Both the position numbers and the translations under genes were made by a program. From Spirosomataceae bacterium TFI 002 (lineage in GTDB: Bacteria; Bacteroidota; Bacteroidia; Cytophagales; Spirosomataceae): a stretch of 64,000 nucleotides of DNA. Under the pieces are notes generated by a model that searched no databases, was not told where the DNA came from, and saw nothing but the letters and a program-made list of their open reading frames with translations. The stretch is from assembly GCA_900230115.1 (NCBI GenBank), contig LT907983.1, positions 1,612,001 through 1,676,000 on the forward strand, written 5' to 3'. Shown one piece after another: positions 25,903-34,563 of this stretch. Numbering within the stretch: the stretch's first letter is position 1; each line of letters begins with the position of its first letter.

Positions 25903-26820
25903 ATGAAAAAGCTAATTCCATTTTTACTTTTAGGCCTATCTCTTTCTTCTTGCCGATCGGCTTACATCTTTTCCTATTTTCAAGACAATGGACAGGATGG
26001 TTTACATCTTGCTTACAGTGAGGATGGACTAAAATACACAGCACTTAATAATAACGAGTCTTACCTCACACCTATGGTAGGAGAAGATAAACTCATGCGT
26101 GATCCATGCATCATACAAGGGCCTGATGGCTTATTTCATATGGTTTGGACGGTGAGTTGGAAAGAAAAAGGAATAGGATACGCAAACTCAACTGACTTGA
26201 AAAATTGGAGTCCTCAAAGGTACATACCTGTAATGGAACACGAAGAAAGTGCGATGAATTGCTGGGCACCTGAAATCACCTATGACCCAGACAATAAAGA
26301 ATACATGATTTATTGGGCAACTACTATTCCTGAAAAATTCACGGAAACTAAGCTCAGTGGGGACAATAAAAACAATCACAGAATGTACTATGTCACTACT
26401 AGCGATTTTGTAAATTTCAGTGATACAAAATTACTTATCGACCCTGGTTTCAATTGCATAGATGCCACTATTCAGAAAATTGACAACGAATGGGTTATGT
26501 TCTTAAAAAATGAAACAAAAATCCCTGTTGCCGAAAAAAACATAGTAGTAGGAAAGTCCCAAAAGCTAACTGGTCCATATACAATAGACAGAAATCCTAT
26601 TTCTGAAAACTGGGTAGAAGGCCCTACTTATACAAAAACAAAGCTTGGTCATACGCTCATTTTTGATGGATATACTCGCCATCAAATGGAAGGAATTGCA
26701 TCTGCAGATTTAAAAACTTGGAGAAGTATCAAAGATGAAATCTCTTTCCCAAAAGGAACACGACACGGTACAATCTTTAAAGTCAAAAAGAAAGTATTAA
26801 AAGGTTTGTTGGGAATTTAG
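25903..26820 (+). CDS. GH43-type glycoside hydrolase lipoprotein
   Basis: A 305-residue lipoprotein (LSLSSC, Cys17) made of a single five-bladed propeller. Likely catalytic residues are Asp67 in MRDPCI, Asp187 in NCIDATI and Glu239 in NWVEGPTY; CWAPEITYDP (120-129) is the second-blade motif common to GH43. The family cleaves xylosyl, arabinosyl or related links. It is an outlier subgroup by its short length, and exact specificity is not readable. An envelope location and the presence of GH10 and GH67 in the window suggest debranching or trimming of xylan. Confidence 0.82.
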   Translation: MKKLIPFLLLGLSLSSCRSAYIFSYFQDNGQDGLHLAYSEDGLKYTALNNNESYLTPMVGEDKLMRDPCIIQGPDGLFHMVWTVSWKEKGIGYANSTDLKNWSPQRYIPVMEHEESAMNCWAPEITYDPDNKEYMIYWATTIPEKFTETKLSGDNKNNHRMYYVTTSDFVNFSDTKLLIDPGFNCIDATIQKIDNEWVMFLKNETKIPVAEKNIVVGKSQKLTGPYTIDRNPISENWVEGPTYTKTKLGHTLIFDGYTRHQMEGIASADLKTWRSIKDEISFPKGTRHGTIFKVKKKVLKGLLGI

Positions 26821-26876
26821 GAACTCTTTAAAATTCTAATTTTAGCAATATTAAAGTTAATTCTTCTTCCTAAAAC

Positions 26877-26919
26877 AAAAAAACGTGTATTCGTGGTAAA
26901 TCTTTACCATGAATACACG
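26877..26919 (-). terminator. Strong rho-independent terminator of the 136-residue membrane protein gene
   Basis: Read on the minus strand, a 17-bp stem (arms 26884-26900 and 26903-26919, one G-U pair, 2-base loop) is followed by seven T. It lies 25 bases after the stop at 26944. The near-perfect arm symmetry could also serve the plus-strand GH43 gene. Confidence 0.85.
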
Positions 26920-26943
26920 AAATGTTCTTTGCTTGACCTTAAC

Positions 26944-27354
26944 TTAAAACCAGCCAAAAGGATTCACAAACCCTCCTACTCCTACGAGTACAGTTACAAT
27001 CACGCAACCAATCAAAGCTTGCTTCATCTGATCTTTATCATTATCTGTTACTATATAGACGATCAAAAGTCCAACAATTCCAAGGCAACATCCCCACCAA
27101 AATGCTCCTAAAACTGGCATTTGATCTCCAGCCACAGCAACGGAGCTTTCTTGCATGATTTCAACGCCTTCTATTAAGTTAGAATGATTCGCTTTTACAG
27201 TTTCATAGTCTAAATTTGAGTTGGCCTCAACAGCTTGTTCCAATCGATCCAAGGCTGCAAATTCAGCATTGACATCAATATCCATTTCTAATGGTTCAAC
27301 AGCAAAAGAAGCCATAGAAAACAAGCATAGGATAGCAAAAAGAGTGTTTTTCAT
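26944..27354 (-). CDS. Conserved small membrane protein of unknown function
   Basis: The 136-residue product starts with a signal peptide (MKNTLFAILCLFSMASFA), then an acidic, helix-prone segment (about 20-75), then a hydrophobic pair of TM helices with GAFWWGCCLGIVGLLIVYIVT and the loop DNDKDQMKQALIGC. The GC-x-LG-x-VG and D-D-K-Q-x2-AL-GC pattern is one I associate with small uncharacterised Bacteroidota membrane proteins. It is monocistronic, between a convergent GH43 gene and glnS. Confidence 0.7.
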   Translation of the reverse strand: MKNTLFAILCLFSMASFAVEPLEMDIDVNAEFAALDRLEQAVEANSNLDYETVKANHSNLIEGVEIMQESSVAVAGDQMPVLGAFWWGCCLGIVGLLIVYIVTDNDKDQMKQALIGCVIVTVLVGVGGFVNPFGWF

Positions 27355-27442
27355 AATTCTTATTTTAAAAGTTTAGACTGATTCTTTGATTTATATAGCA
27401 ATGAGATGCAATCTGGTCAATAATGGTTGCCTTGCTGGTAGC

Positions 27443-29107
27443 TCAATTTCCTTTTTTTGCCCAGCTATCTCTCAATCCTACGGTTTGATTAAAAATTAAT
27501 TTATCTGCTGAACTGTCCTGATCTAGCACATAATACCCTTTTCGCATGAATTGGTATTTGCTGTCTAAGCTAGCAGCAGCCAGTGAAGGCTCTGCATAAG
27601 CACTTATTACTTGAAGTGAATCTGGGTTAAGGTGATCTTTAAAATCTCCTTCAGCCTTACTTAGGTCTTCCACATTGAAAAGTCTATCGTAAATTCTCAA
27701 TTCTACAGGAACGGCCTCACTTGCACTTACCCAGTGAATTACACCTTTCACCTTTACACCAGATGTATCTTCTCCACTTTTTGAGTTAGGAACTATACTA
27801 CATTTTAGTTCGATTGGCTCACCGCTTTCATCTTTCACGACTTCATCGCACTGGATAATGTAAGCTCCTTTAAGCCTAACCATTCCACCTGGCGAAAGCC
27901 TGAAATATTTCTTTGGAGGATTTTCCATAAAGTCGTCCTTCTCGATATATATCTCTTTTGTAAATGGTACTTCACGAGAACCACTTTCGTCGTCTTCGGG
28001 ATTGTTTTCTACCATTCCTATCTCACGGTAATCGTCAGGAACTCCAGTAATAGTTACCTTGAGCGGATCAGTAACCACCATTACTCGGGTGGCAATTTTG
28101 TTCAACGAATCTCTCACAAAAAACTCCAACAAGCCTACATCTATAAGATTGTCACGTTTTGCTACACCAATTCTGTCACAGAAATTACGAACCGCCTCAG
28201 CAGTATAACCTCGTCTACGAATACCCGAAATAGTAGGCATGCGTGGATCATCCCAACCTGTTACATGATTCTCGTTTACCAATTGCAGCAACTTACGCTT
28301 ACTCATAATGGTATAGGTAAGATTCAACCTTGCAAATTCGTACTGTTTAGAAGGGAAAATGCCTAATTTCTCAATGAACCAATCGTACACTTCTCGGTGA
28401 TGCACAAACTCTAAAGTACAAACCGAATGCGTAATGGTTTCTATAGAATCTGACTGACCATGTGCAAAATCGTACATTGGATAAATACACCATTTATCTC
28501 CTGTGCGATGGTGATGTGCAAACTTGATCCTGTAAATCAAAGGATCACGCATGAGCATATTATTAGAATCCATGTCAATTTTGGCACGGAGTACTTTTGA
28601 ACCTTCAGGGAATTTCCCATCCTTCATTTGCTCAAAAAGACTCAAATTTTCTTCGATACTTCTGTCGCGAAACGGACTTGGCTTACCCGGTTCAGTAGGT
28701 GTACCTTTCAGTGCAGCCATTTCTTCTGATGTACTATCATCTACGTAAGCATAACCTTCTTGAATCAACTTTACGGCGAATGCATAAAGTGTATCAAAAT
28801 AGTCTGATGCATATAACTCATCGGCCCAATCAAAACCTAGCCATTTTACATCGTTTTTGATTGAATCTACATATTCTACATCTTCTGCCACAGGATTGGT
28901 ATCATCAAAACGAAGATTGGTTTTACCACCAAATTTCTCAGCTACACCAAAATTCAAACAGATTGATTTTGCATGTCCAATGTGCAAGTAACCATTTGGC
29001 TCTGGAGGAAAACGAGTTAAAACTCTCCCACCATGCTTCCCACTTTCAAGATCACTTTTTATAATTTCCTCTATAAAATTTGAGCTTTTCTCTAATTCCT
29101 CAGCCAT
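27443..29107 (-). CDS. glnS: Glutaminyl-tRNA synthetase
   Basis: This 554-residue class I synthetase charges tRNA-Gln with glutamine. The HIGH motif is in PPEPNGYLHIGHAKS (about residue 41), the KMSKS-like loop in YTIMSKRKL, and the GlnRS-specific RRRGYTAEAVRNFC segment follows. The C-terminal anticodon-binding beta-barrels are complete. Its presence means this organism charges tRNA-Gln directly. A well-formed promoter lies upstream. Confidence 0.97.
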   Translation of the reverse strand: MAEELEKSSNFIEEIIKSDLESGKHGGRVLTRFPPEPNGYLHIGHAKSICLNFGVAEKFGGKTNLRFDDTNPVAEDVEYVDSIKNDVKWLGFDWADELYASDYFDTLYAFAVKLIQEGYAYVDDSTSEEMAALKGTPTEPGKPSPFRDRSIEENLSLFEQMKDGKFPEGSKVLRAKIDMDSNNMLMRDPLIYRIKFAHHHRTGDKWCIYPMYDFAHGQSDSIETITHSVCTLEFVHHREVYDWFIEKLGIFPSKQYEFARLNLTYTIMSKRKLLQLVNENHVTGWDDPRMPTISGIRRRGYTAEAVRNFCDRIGVAKRDNLIDVGLLEFFVRDSLNKIATRVMVVTDPLKVTITGVPDDYREIGMVENNPEDDESGSREVPFTKEIYIEKDDFMENPPKKYFRLSPGGMVRLKGAYIIQCDEVVKDESGEPIELKCSIVPNSKSGEDTSGVKVKGVIHWVSASEAVPVELRIYDRLFNVEDLSKAEGDFKDHLNPDSLQVISAYAEPSLAAASLDSKYQFMRKGYYVLDQDSSADKLIFNQTVGLRDSWAKKGN

Positions 29108-29150
29108 TGTCTTTATTATTGTTTTCTAAGGGATATCTCCCAATTGTGGG

Positions 29151-29180
29151 CAAAATTACGACAGAAATCCTTAAATCAAA
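29151..29180 (-). promoter_or_regulatory. Promoter of glnS, Bacteroidota TTTG/TAnnTTTG type
   Basis: On the minus strand TTTG (29180-29177) is separated by 18 bases from TAATTTTG (29158-29151), followed by CCCAC. Both elements and the spacing fit the Bacteroidota sigma-A consensus. It is about 44 bases before the glnS ATG; the TTTG lies 4 bases from the start of the divergent IMPACT-family gene. Confidence 0.65.
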
Positions 29181-29183
29181 CCA

Positions 29184-29789
29184 ATGGAAGCGATAGATGC
29201 CTATAAAACAGTAAGTAAAGCAAGTGAAGGTTTTTTCAAAGACCGTGGAAGTAAGTTTTCTGCCTATCTTTTTCCAGTAAAAAGCGAAGAAGAGGTAACA
29301 ATTTACTTAGAAGAAGTAAAAATAGCTCACCCAAAAGCACGTCACCACTGCTATGCCTACCGAATTAGCCCTGATGGAAGCCTATTTAGGGCAAATGATG
29401 ATGGAGAACCTAGTGGAAGTGCAGGTAAACCTATCTTAAACGCTCTTCTTTCCGCTGAACTCACCGATTGTTTCGTTGTAGTGGTTCGCTATTTTGGTGG
29501 AACTTTGTTAGGAGTGAGTGGCTTGATAAATGCCTATAAAACTGCTGCAGAAGAAGCCATTGCAACATCAAAAATTATTGAATGTACTGTAGACCAAACA
29601 TTTGAAGCAGTATACGGCTTCGATGACATGCATGGTGTAATGCGAATAATGAAAGACCTAGATCTTAATATTATTGGCCAAGATTATAAAGAAAATAATA
29701 TCATCACTTTCTCTGCCAGACTTTCGCTAGAGTCAGCAATACTGGAAGCTTTTGAAGAATTATATAGAGTGGAGCTCAAAAAGATATAA
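29184..29789 (+). CDS. IMPACT/YigZ-family protein (UPF0029)
   Basis: The 201-residue protein has the UPF0029 signature: KDRGSKFSAYLFPV, RHHCYAYRI, NDDGEPSGSAGKPIL and VVVVRYFGGTLLGVSGLI, then a short C-terminal DUF1949-like domain. Members resemble eukaryotic IMPACT, a translation-linked regulator; the bacterial role is unclear. It diverges from glnS, and the 76-base spacer holds the glnS promoter. Confidence 0.92.
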   Translation: MEAIDAYKTVSKASEGFFKDRGSKFSAYLFPVKSEEEVTIYLEEVKIAHPKARHHCYAYRISPDGSLFRANDDGEPSGSAGKPILNALLSAELTDCFVVVVRYFGGTLLGVSGLINAYKTAAEEAIATSKIIECTVDQTFEAVYGFDDMHGVMRIMKDLDLNIIGQDYKENNIITFSARLSLESAILEAFEELYRVELKKI

Positions 29790-29828
29790 ATCTTGAACCA
29801 GCCTAGCTAGTTATTGGTTTATGTTCTG

Positions 29829-30371
29829 ATGAAATACCTGATCTATCTACTTTTATTTAGTTTGTCGGCTTGTCAAGAGCCATCCGAAATTTTAATAGAT
29901 GAATATTACAACCTCAGCGATTTTTGGCTAGATCAAAAAGCAGATTTAAAAAACTCAAAACCGACTTTTTCAAAAGTAATAGATTTGGATGGTGACAAAA
30001 ACACCGTTCAAACAAACGAAATCAATTGGAAAAAAGAGTTGGAGATTTTTATGGGTACCGATATCAACCGCTCAGCAATGAAAGGTTGTTACGACGAAAA
30101 AAGAGAAGGCAATATACTCAGCTACACGCTTAAAAGCGATAAAGACCAACCTGTAAGAAGCATTGAGATTGAGCTAGAAAATGAAAAGCCAAAATCAATA
30201 AAAGCCGAAATCCTCACAGAAAACTTCTTATACAGCTCCGCAAGATCAATTGCCGCAAGTTTCGTTGCTGGACACCTTAACAAATATGAAGTCTCTGGTT
30301 CGCAAGAGCTTTTCATTGGCTCCAAAAAGAGTTTTGACATTAGAGCGAAGCGGGTGGATTCTTTGAATTAG
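29829..30371 (+). CDS. Lipoprotein of unknown function
   Basis: I start at the ATG at 29829, which gives a compact lipoprotein signal (MKYLIYLLLFSLSACQ, Cys15) and 180 residues. The mature part has no domain I recognise; it has alternating hydrophobic strands (NILSYTLKSDKDQPVRSIEI, KSIKAEILTEN) consistent with a small beta-sandwich or SRPBCC-like fold. It follows the IMPACT gene by 39 bases and could be cotranscribed with it. Confidence 0.6.
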   Translation: MKYLIYLLLFSLSACQEPSEILIDEYYNLSDFWLDQKADLKNSKPTFSKVIDLDGDKNTVQTNEINWKKELEIFMGTDINRSAMKGCYDEKREGNILSYTLKSDKDQPVRSIEIELENEKPKSIKAEILTENFLYSSARSIAASFVAGHLNKYEVSGSQELFIGSKKSFDIRAKRVDSLN

Positions 30372-30477
30372 TGAGTTTAAAGAAACCTTATCAATTCTTG
30401 AATACTTTATAACTCCTTCCGCAATTAAAATCTTTTCTTTTGTAGTATATAAAATAGCTATATCCATGGCTAACAAG

Positions 30478-30506
30478 ACCTCACAGGTTTTGAAAACCAA
30501 TGAGGT
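30478..30506. repeat. Nested intergenic palindrome
   Basis: ACCTCA (30478-30483) pairs with TGAGGT (30501-30506), enclosing GGTTTT/AAACC arms. It lies between convergent genes ending at 30371 and 30525 and lacks a clear T-run on either strand, so it may be a folded 3' element or a dispersed palindrome rather than a terminator. Confidence 0.5.
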
Positions 30507-30524
30507 TTAGGACCAAAAGATACC

Positions 30525-31364
30525 TCACACCACAAACCCCTTACTCTTCAAAAGCTTTTTAGAGACATCCCATAATTGGTCGCGGTAGTTGTGATCAATG
30601 CCGTTTTTGGCAATTGCTGCAGGTTTTGATTTTTTGTAATAGTATCCGTTTTTCAGTTCACTTATTGGTGCAGTTGCTAAGTGAACTGATGTTTCTGCTC
30701 CTTGCTCTGGAGTGATCAAAAATGGCATCCAAGAGAAATACTTTAGCAAACCGCCATTATTTGCTCCAAAGCCTGTTTTTACAACTCCAGGATGAACTGC
30801 GTACGCGTTTATGTTTTCAAAATTTTCAACCAAGCCTTTCGTAAATAAGATGTTCATAAGTTTTGTGCTTCCGTACTGTCCCCAACCACTAAACTTCTTC
30901 TCACAGTTTAAATTCTCAATATCGAATTTACCCATTTTGTGAGCCTCAGATGAAAGATTGATGACCCTTGGCTCTGTAGAAGACAAAAGCTCTTTCTTAA
31001 GTAATTTAGTTAGGTAATAATGCCCTAAATGGTTGACCTGAAATCCCCATTCAAAACCATCTTTGGTTTTTTCATAAGTGTCAAAAATACCTCCTGCATT
31101 ATTTATAAGAACATCCAATGTGTTATACTTTGCTTGAAAGGCCGCTGCAGCTGATTTTATGCTAGCCAAATCACTCAAGTCTCCTAGTACAAAGTCAATG
31201 CTAGCTTCTGGGGCTAGTTTCTTTAACAGAGCTACTGTTTTGTTTACTTTTTCCTCATTGCGAGCTAATAATACGACATTGAAGCCTCTTGAAGCCAATG
31301 CTTTTGCAGTTGCAAATCCAACTCCAGAAGTTGCTCCAGTGATTAAAACGGTTTTAGTTTTCAT
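30525..31364 (-). CDS. Short-chain dehydrogenase/reductase (retinol-dehydrogenase-like)
   Basis: This 279-residue classical SDR has the cofactor motif TGATSGVG at residues 9-16, NNAGG around 90, the catalytic Ser in NLSSEA and YGSTK with the catalytic Tyr and Lys. Arg37 after the second strand (LLARN) suggests NADP preference. The ending YYYKKSKPAAIAK is close to RDH/WWOX-type SDRs. The substrate is unknown. It lies downstream of the M16 peptidase gene but is separated by a terminator. Confidence 0.9.
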   Translation of the reverse strand: MKTKTVLITGATSGVGFATAKALASRGFNVVLLARNEEKVNKTVALLKKLAPEASIDFVLGDLSDLASIKSAAAAFQAKYNTLDVLINNAGGIFDTYEKTKDGFEWGFQVNHLGHYYLTKLLKKELLSSTEPRVINLSSEAHKMGKFDIENLNCEKKFSGWGQYGSTKLMNILFTKGLVENFENINAYAVHPGVVKTGFGANNGGLLKYFSWMPFLITPEQGAETSVHLATAPISELKNGYYYKKSKPAAIAKNGIDHNYRDQLWDVSKKLLKSKGFVV

Positions 31365-31413
31365 AATTCTTGATGATTTGAGCTTATAACAAGGAAGTCG
31401 AAAATACGTTCAT

Positions 31414-31447
31414 AAAAAAGCTCGTTCCCTTTCGAGAACGAGCTTTT
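31414..31447 (-). terminator. Rho-independent terminator after the M16 peptidase gene
   Basis: Minus-strand arms AAGCTCGTTC and GAACGAGCTT form a perfect stem (a loop of about 8 bases), followed by a T-run. It lies 19 bases beyond the stop at 31466 and separates this gene from the SDR gene. Confidence 0.85.
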
Positions 31448-31465
31448 AAAAGATTAAATTTAAAA

Positions 31466-34333
31466 TTAATTCTTCCCTGAAGATACACCGGCAGGTTTTG
31501 CTTCCTCTGGCTTTTCTGTAAATTTCTTTTCGAAATCCCCAGCTTTTACCATCGTTACTTTGCTGGCATCAATATACTTGCGGAAAGTGGCATTTACTTG
31601 ATCAATCGTAAGGTTTTTGATCTTGTCTTCATATGCTGCATCGAAACTCACTTTTCGATCTAAATAAAGGTAATTATCTAACTTCCCAGCCAATTCATTG
31701 TCTTTTGATCTTGAGACAGTTTGTCCTTGAATAAAGCCTTCAACAGCAGCTATCAATTCCTCTTCTGTGAAACCTTCGTTACGTACTTTGTTTATTTCCT
31801 CTACAAATGCTGCCTCTAACTTAGCCGCGTTTTCGGGAGCATAGATTGCATATGTGGTAAATGTTCCAACCTCATCAAGCGAAGAAGCAGAAAACTGAGA
31901 ACCCACACCATAACTAATTCCTTCTTTCTGACGGATTCTCATTGCCAAGCGGCTATTCAAGAAACCTCCACCAAGCAAGTAGTTGCCCATCACCATCGCT
32001 GGATAATCAGGATCAGTATCTTTCATTTGCACCTTAATCCCTGCCAAGAACAATGCATTGGGCTTATCAGGTGTATTTACTGCTTCCGACTTATTTGGGT
32101 TTGGTGTAAATACTGTCGCCATTCTTTTGAATGGAATTGAACTTGTCCAAGATCCAAACTGGCTATTCAATTGCTTTTCTATGGCGTCTTTTTCAAAATC
32201 ACCTACAAGTGAAACTGTTGCTGAAGATGCTCCGTAAAATCTAGCGTGGAAATCTTTCAATTTCTCAACGTTCACTTCTTTTACATATGCTAATTGCTCC
32301 TCAAAAGTTGGTGTATAGCGGATATCTCCTTTTGGGTACTCACTCATTGTTCTTCTGTAAATATTACCTGCAATTGCCATAGGGTCACTCAACTGAGCTT
32401 CTATTTGGGCTTTTTGCTCAAGTAGCATTTTGTCCAATTCTTCTGCATCAAATGTTGGGTTCTTCAATACATCGTCCAAAATCTTAAGTGCTGCTGGCAA
32501 GTGCTCTTTGGTACTTAATAAAGAAATGCTAACGCTATTACCTCCACCATTGATCCTCATAGTAGTCTGAATTTTGTCCAACTGATCTTTGATTTCTTGG
32601 CGATTCATGTTTTTGGTACCCATCATCAACATGGAAGCAGTCAAATTATCAGTAACTCCCATATTCTTAAGGCTCATTTCATCACCAATCCTGAGTGTCA
32701 TATCCATTGCCACAGTATTACCACGAGTTGCTTTTGGCAACAGGGCATATTCCATTCCATTGGCAAACTTACCTTCTATGGTACGGCTGTCAATATTTGC
32801 TGGAGATGGATCAAAAACCTCACCTTCGGCTACTAATTCTCTTCCTTTGTAGTCTTTCACCAATTCCTCAATATTAGGCTCGGCAGGAATGATCACACGG
32901 TCTGGGGTTTTGGTAGGTAAAAACTTTCCAAAAGTACGATTAGATGGCTTGAAGTATTTTGCAGCCACACGTTTTACGTCATCTACAGTAACATTTTGAA
33001 CTGCATCACGGAATAAAAAGAAGCTTCTCCAGTCACCCTTTGCAATGTATTCACTCAGCATTTTGCTAAACGCTTCACTATTTCTAGTAACCTGATCGAG
33101 GTATTTTGCTGTTTGAGTTTTAGCTCTATCTACATCCGCTTGCGTAATATCCATGCTTGCAGCAGCATCTAAAGTTGCTAAGAAGACCTCATTAGCTTTT
33201 GCAAGGTCCTTATCTGTAGGAACTTCTACCCCAAAGTATGCGTAACCAGGCTCTTTTAAACCAAATACATATCCAAATTGAGAAGAAGCCAGTTTGCTTT
33301 CAACCAATGCCTTGTATAAAGGGCCAGTTGGTTCATTTTTTAAAATATCAACCAATACATCAGTAGCACCGAAGTCCGCATGTGTTCCTGAAGAAACATG
33401 GTACATCGCTCCTAAGTATTGTACATCACCTACTCTACGCAATACCACAGAACGCTCTCCATCTTGAGTTGGCTCTTTTGTATAGGTAGTCTGAAGTTTA
33501 CGAGTTGGTCTTGGAATAGGTCCAAAATAATCGTTTACTAATTTTAAAGTTGCCTCAGGATCAAATTTCCCAGCTACCATAAGCACAGCATTGTCTGGCT
33601 GATAGTATGTTTTGTAAAATGCCTGAAGTCTATCAATAGGAACTCTTTCAATATCCTCTCTTGAACCAATGGTAGAGTTTCCGTAGTTGTGCCACACATG
33701 CCCTGAAGAAATAATGCGATCCATCAAAACACTACTTGGATCATTTTCACCCATTTCAAATTCGTTTCTTACTACCGAAAACTCGGTTTGAAGATCTTCA
33801 TTTTTAATAAAGCTATTCACCATTCTGTCCGACTCTAGGTCTAATGCCCAATTAAGGTTGGCATCATTCGCTGCAAATGTTTCAAAATAATTGGTTCTGT
33901 CAAGCCAAGTTGTTCCATTGGGTCTTGCACCATGATCCGAAAGCTCCTTTGGAATATCTGGATGCTTAGGCGAGCCTTTGAAAACCATGTGTTCCAACAA
34001 GTGAGCCATTCCTGTTTCACCATAACCCTCATGTCGAGAACCTACCAAATAGGTAATATTAACTGTAATAGTTTGCTGAGACTGGTCTGGAAATAGTAGG
34101 ACTTTCATACCGTTTGCAAGTTGGTATTCAGTTATTCCTTCTACCGACGATTTCTTTACTGGTGCAGGAAGTTCTTTTACTTTTGGAGGTGGAGGTGGCG
34201 GTATTTGCTCCTTAAGTTCTTGTAGCTTCGCCTCATATTTTGCAATCTTTTTTTCGGCCTTGGTCTGTGCGTCTCCCGTTGTGTGGATACTTAGCAAAGC
34301 CAATACCATTAATGGTAAAAGTAGCTTTTTCAT
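31466..34333 (-). CDS. M16 zinc peptidase, two tandem halves, exported
   Basis: A 955-residue protein with a signal peptide (MKKLLLPLMVLALLSIHTTGDA) and a coiled linker carrying a six-proline run (45-50). The N-terminal half holds the inverted zinc motif HLLEH (His111, Glu114, His115), with the third ligand Glu191 in VVRNEFEMGEN. The C-terminal half (from about 520) has an M16 fold without the motif, as expected for the inactive partner domain. M16 enzymes enclose and cut peptides in a chamber formed by the two halves. In the periplasm it probably degrades short peptides. Confidence 0.93.
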   Translation of the reverse strand: MKKLLLPLMVLALLSIHTTGDAQTKAEKKIAKYEAKLQELKEQIPPPPPPKVKELPAPVKKSSVEGITEYQLANGMKVLLFPDQSQQTITVNITYLVGSRHEGYGETGMAHLLEHMVFKGSPKHPDIPKELSDHGARPNGTTWLDRTNYFETFAANDANLNWALDLESDRMVNSFIKNEDLQTEFSVVRNEFEMGENDPSSVLMDRIISSGHVWHNYGNSTIGSREDIERVPIDRLQAFYKTYYQPDNAVLMVAGKFDPEATLKLVNDYFGPIPRPTRKLQTTYTKEPTQDGERSVVLRRVGDVQYLGAMYHVSSGTHADFGATDVLVDILKNEPTGPLYKALVESKLASSQFGYVFGLKEPGYAYFGVEVPTDKDLAKANEVFLATLDAAASMDITQADVDRAKTQTAKYLDQVTRNSEAFSKMLSEYIAKGDWRSFFLFRDAVQNVTVDDVKRVAAKYFKPSNRTFGKFLPTKTPDRVIIPAEPNIEELVKDYKGRELVAEGEVFDPSPANIDSRTIEGKFANGMEYALLPKATRGNTVAMDMTLRIGDEMSLKNMGVTDNLTASMLMMGTKNMNRQEIKDQLDKIQTTMRINGGGNSVSISLLSTKEHLPAALKILDDVLKNPTFDAEELDKMLLEQKAQIEAQLSDPMAIAGNIYRRTMSEYPKGDIRYTPTFEEQLAYVKEVNVEKLKDFHARFYGASSATVSLVGDFEKDAIEKQLNSQFGSWTSSIPFKRMATVFTPNPNKSEAVNTPDKPNALFLAGIKVQMKDTDPDYPAMVMGNYLLGGGFLNSRLAMRIRQKEGISYGVGSQFSASSLDEVGTFTTYAIYAPENAAKLEAAFVEEINKVRNEGFTEEELIAAVEGFIQGQTVSRSKDNELAGKLDNYLYLDRKVSFDAAYEDKIKNLTIDQVNATFRKYIDASKVTMVKAGDFEKKFTEKPEEAKPAGVSSGKN

Positions 34334-34563
34334 GTAGTGTAATTTTTTAAGATTTATGATTTACTGTAAAAATAAACTTTTATCTCACGATGCGAGCTTA
34401 TTTTATGTTAAAAGGTTATTTGTGTTTACGAATTCAGATAGTTGAAACATAAGCGTTTTTTTCGAAGCATTGGAATTGACCATTTTTGACAAAAAGCATC
34501 TTTATTAAAAGCGATTACTTATCGAATTGTAAACCAATGGAAATTGAGAATGATTATGAAAAA

